Positions 14,694 through 14,860 of a stretch of DNA of 14,860 nt are shown here, piece after piece; within the stretch, counting starts at the first letter, position 1; every line of letters begins with the position of its first letter. Source of the stretch: QHWK01 sp035315685 (GTDB taxonomy: Bacteria; Acidobacteriota; Vicinamibacteria; Vicinamibacterales; CAVVIG01). The translations under genes were made by a program, and so were the position numbers. The notes below the pieces were generated by a model that was not told the origin of the DNA, searched no databases, and was given only the letters and a program-made list of their open reading frames with translations. The stretch is taken from contig DATFXR010000446.1 of assembly GCA_035315685.1 (NCBI GenBank), positions 1 to 14,860 on the forward strand. Direction: 5' to 3'.

Positions 14694-14860
14694 GGCGCAG
14701 CCGCGCGTAGGCGATCGAGATCAGGCCCAGGAACGGCAGAAACCAGACGACGCTGTACTGCAGGCCGTCCACGAAGAACGTCGTCGCCGAGATCGCCACG
14801 AGCGACGCGATGCCGAACCACGTCAGCAGGCGATGCGCGGGCATCCTGAGTGGAAGCGCC
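14686..14860 (-). CDS. Small membrane protein, partial (5' end possibly beyond window)
   Basis: A frame open to the right edge encodes at least 57 residues ending in SIAYARLRHV. It contains two hydrophobic segments (LLTWFGIASLVAISATTFF and YSVVWFLPFLGLISIAYA) joined by a short VDGLQ turn, so it is a membrane hairpin or the last two helices of a larger protein. An internal ATG at 14844 could start a complete 52-residue protein, but only AGG directly abuts it, so continuation upstream is equally likely. Its stop overlaps the start of the desulfurase-like gene by 8 bases. I do not recognise the family, and its relation to the PLP enzymes is unknown. Confidence 0.65.
   Translation of the reverse strand, partial: ALPLRMPAHRLLTWFGIASLVAISATTFFVDGLQYSVVWFLPFLGLISIAYARLRHV

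Noticed and set aside
13428..14849. 473-residue open frame on the plus strand
   Set aside because: It is antisense to the desulfurase-like gene, which has all PLP-fold landmarks; no family features are visible in the plus frame.

Overview
The window looks like chromosomal DNA from a high-GC Gram-negative bacterium, most likely an acidobacterium of the Vicinamibacteria type. The main grounds are an Oar-like TonB-dependent receptor with an N-terminal carboxypeptidase-regulatory-like domain, a SusC-free arrangement of receptor, regulator and secreted esterase, and a START-like domain of a kind I associate with acidobacterial proteins. This placement is inference; there is no rRNA or marker gene here. 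No tRNA, rRNA, CRISPR array, transposase or integrase was seen.

Left part (1-4470, minus strand). In transcription order: a secreted type-B carboxylesterase (start 4407), a GntR/FadR regulator with an FCD ligand domain (start 2624), and an Oar-like TonB receptor (start 1776) that runs off the left edge with its frame still open. The receptor has its own near-consensus promoter, whose -35 box contains the regulator's stop codon. Between esterase and regulator lies an AT-rich inverted repeat with 36-base arms built of degenerate heptamers; it supplies the esterase stop codon. The three genes may form an uptake-and-cleavage unit for an ester-containing compound under the regulator, but the substrate cannot be read from the sequence.

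Middle part (4904-8382, plus strand). After about 430-500 bases without a convincing gene come a papain-fold cysteine-protease-like protein, a strong hairpin, a small secreted DUF1579-like protein, then two coupled genes (ATGA overlap): a CDP-alcohol phosphatidyltransferase and a GtrA-like membrane protein fused to a periplasmic START-like domain. The last pair reads as a possible lipid synthesis / translocation / binding module.

Right part (8365-14860, minus strand). An operon-like run has the 3' end of a small membrane protein and two overlapping PLP enzymes of the class V aminotransferase superfamily (a cysteine-desulfurase-like protein without the usual active-site Cys, and a kynureninase/isopenicillin-N-epimerase-like protein). 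Downstream is a 1240-residue chimera: a phage tail-fibre N-terminal module, two Ig-like repeats, a right-handed beta-helix, two more Ig-like repeats and a C-terminal beta-sandwich-like region, with no signal peptide. Its 3' end overlaps the convergent GtrA-START gene by 18 bases.

The items most worth pursuing are the tail-fibre/beta-helix chimera, the GtrA-START fusion beside the phosphatidyltransferase, and the heptamer inverted repeat.
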